Below are positions 63,547 to 64,000 of a DNA stretch of 64,000 nucleotides, in pieces. Position numbers and translations under genes: made by a program. Each line of letters opens with the position of its first letter. Within the stretch, counting starts at the first letter, position 1. A model generated the notes under the pieces. The model worked only from the letters and a program-made list of their open reading frames with translations. It had not been told where the DNA came from and did not search any database. The DNA comes from Arthrobacter sp. OAP107 (GTDB lineage Bacteria > Actinomycetota > Actinomycetes > Actinomycetales > Micrococcaceae). The stretch lies in contig NZ_JBEPOK010000001.1 of NCBI RefSeq assembly GCF_040546765.1, positions 1,860,001 through 1,924,000 of the forward strand, written 5' to 3'.

Positions 63547-63610
63547 GCGCGAACGTACACTTGCGGCCCCTCCCGGTAACGGGTTTGGGGCCGTAAGTGT
63601 ACGTTCGCGC
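63547..63610. repeat. Long inverted repeat, probably a dispersed genomic repeat
   Basis: 24-base arms beginning GCGCGAACGTACACTT and ending AAGTGTACGTTCGCGC, with one mismatch, around a 16-base centre that itself contains CCCGGTAACGGG. Its size and position between converging genes suggest a REP-like element rather than a simple terminator. Other copies in the genome are expected but not visible in this window. Confidence 0.7.
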
Positions 63611-63644
63611 TTGGGCTGTTCGGGGGGACGGGCACTGGGGGGAC

Positions 63645-63683
63645 GGGCAACAGAAGAGCCGGGCAACAGAAGAGCCGGGCAAC
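63645..63683. repeat. Short tandem repeat, 16-base unit, about 2.5 copies
   Basis: The unit GGGCAACAGAAGAGCC occurs at 63,645-63,660 and 63,661-63,676, with a partial third copy (GGGCAAC) following. Confidence 0.75.
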
Positions 63684-63703
63684 CCTGGGGGGTGCCCGGC
63701 TCT
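63671..63703 (-). terminator. Terminator after the dehydrogenase gene
   Basis: AGAGCCGGGCA and TGCCCGGCTCT form an 11-base perfect stem around an 11-base loop; the minus-strand continuation is TCTGTTG. It lies 20 bases beyond the stop codon. Confidence 0.75.
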
Positions 63704-63723
63704 CCGATGTTTGAAGGCGCGGT

Positions 63724-64000
63724 CTAGTAGAAGTGGACCGTGTCCACGAGGTGGGGGAGTTCGCCGCCGTCGAGGAATGTCCTGAGGTTGCTGCAGAAGC
63801 GCTCCGCGATCAGGCGGTTCTCGGCCGCGCTCAGCGCCGACGTGTGCGGCGACACCATGACGCGCGGGTGGTTCCACAGCGGGCTGTCCTGCGGCAGCGG
63901 CTCGACGGCGAACACGTCCAGGCAGGCGTAGGCCACCTGCCCGTTCTCCAGCGCCTCGAGCAGTGCGTCCTCGTCCACCACCGTTCCGCGGCCAACATTG
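63724..64000 (-). CDS. D-2-hydroxyacid dehydrogenase, C-terminal part (start outside window)
   Basis: The frame is open to the window edge and encodes the last ~91 residues of an NAD-dependent D-2-hydroxyacid dehydrogenase. NVGRGTVVDEDALLEAL is the conserved nucleotide-domain segment, DVFAVEPLPQDSPLW carries the acid of the catalytic set, and HPRVMVSPHTSAL holds the catalytic His. The substrate cannot be inferred. The stop (TAG) is at 63,724-63,726, followed by a terminator. Confidence 0.9.
   Translation of the reverse strand, partial: NVGRGTVVDEDALLEALENGQVAYACLDVFAVEPLPQDSPLWNHPRVMVSPHTSALSAAENRLIAERFCSNLRTFLDGGELPHLVDTVHFY

Overview
The window is high-GC actinobacterial DNA, most likely from Arthrobacter/Pseudarthrobacter or another member of the Micrococcaceae. 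The chromosomal part carries an aceE - FasR-type regulator - fabD - fabH - acpP - fabF cluster, DUF3145 and DUF3052 proteins and dprA-xerC, all typical of that group. The genus is inferred from gene content and protein character; no database was searched.

Bases 1 to about 46,150 are the right part of an integrated conjugative element whose left end lies outside the window. It is inserted in comM: at about 46,150 the chromosome resumes in the middle of the ComM Walker A motif, so only the C-terminal part of ComM remains. The backbone (1-24.4 kb) is mostly on the minus strand. It holds a VirD4/TraG-type coupling protein, a large coiled-coil protein, a Clp-like two-module AAA+ ATPase, two small proteins with the same nine-residue tail motif (SERYDYQFE), a MobL-like relaxase, four consecutive one-TM proteins that look VirB8-like, a membrane protein with lysozyme and CHAP-like domains, a pilin-like small protein, an XRE regulator, a tyrosine recombinase and a recombinase-associated protein. 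Short motifs (AAGTCTATC-like, ACGAGTC) recur in its intergenic regions and may be element-wide operators.

Bases 24.5-45.6 kb are a cargo of antiviral defence genes: a TcmP/DUF5131 convergent pair, an unrecognised membrane protein, and a type 1 BREX operon (HTH protein, brxA, brxB, brxC, pglX, pglZ, brxL). A Shedu-like nuclease gene (DUF4263) is built into the operon between pglX and pglZ with 4-base overlaps on both sides. BrxL appears to end in a MITD1-C/PLD-like domain. Two small Cys-containing proteins and a GmrSD-type (DUF262-DUF1524) type IV restriction enzyme follow. The cargo is bracketed by an intact copy (23,552-24,388) and a decayed 3' remnant (45,643-45,896) of the same recombinase-associated gene, which suggests how it was acquired.

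Bases 46.15-64 kb are chromosome: truncated comM, dprA, xerC, DUF3145, the fatty-acid synthesis cluster with its probable regulator, aceE, DUF3052, an AhpE/Bcp-type peroxiredoxin, a sirtuin, tRNA-Val(TAC), a small DUF6504-like protein, an IclR regulator followed by a long perfect inverted repeat and an MHS-type MFS transporter, and the end of a D-2-hydroxyacid dehydrogenase gene. Most intergenic gaps carry clear hairpin terminators.
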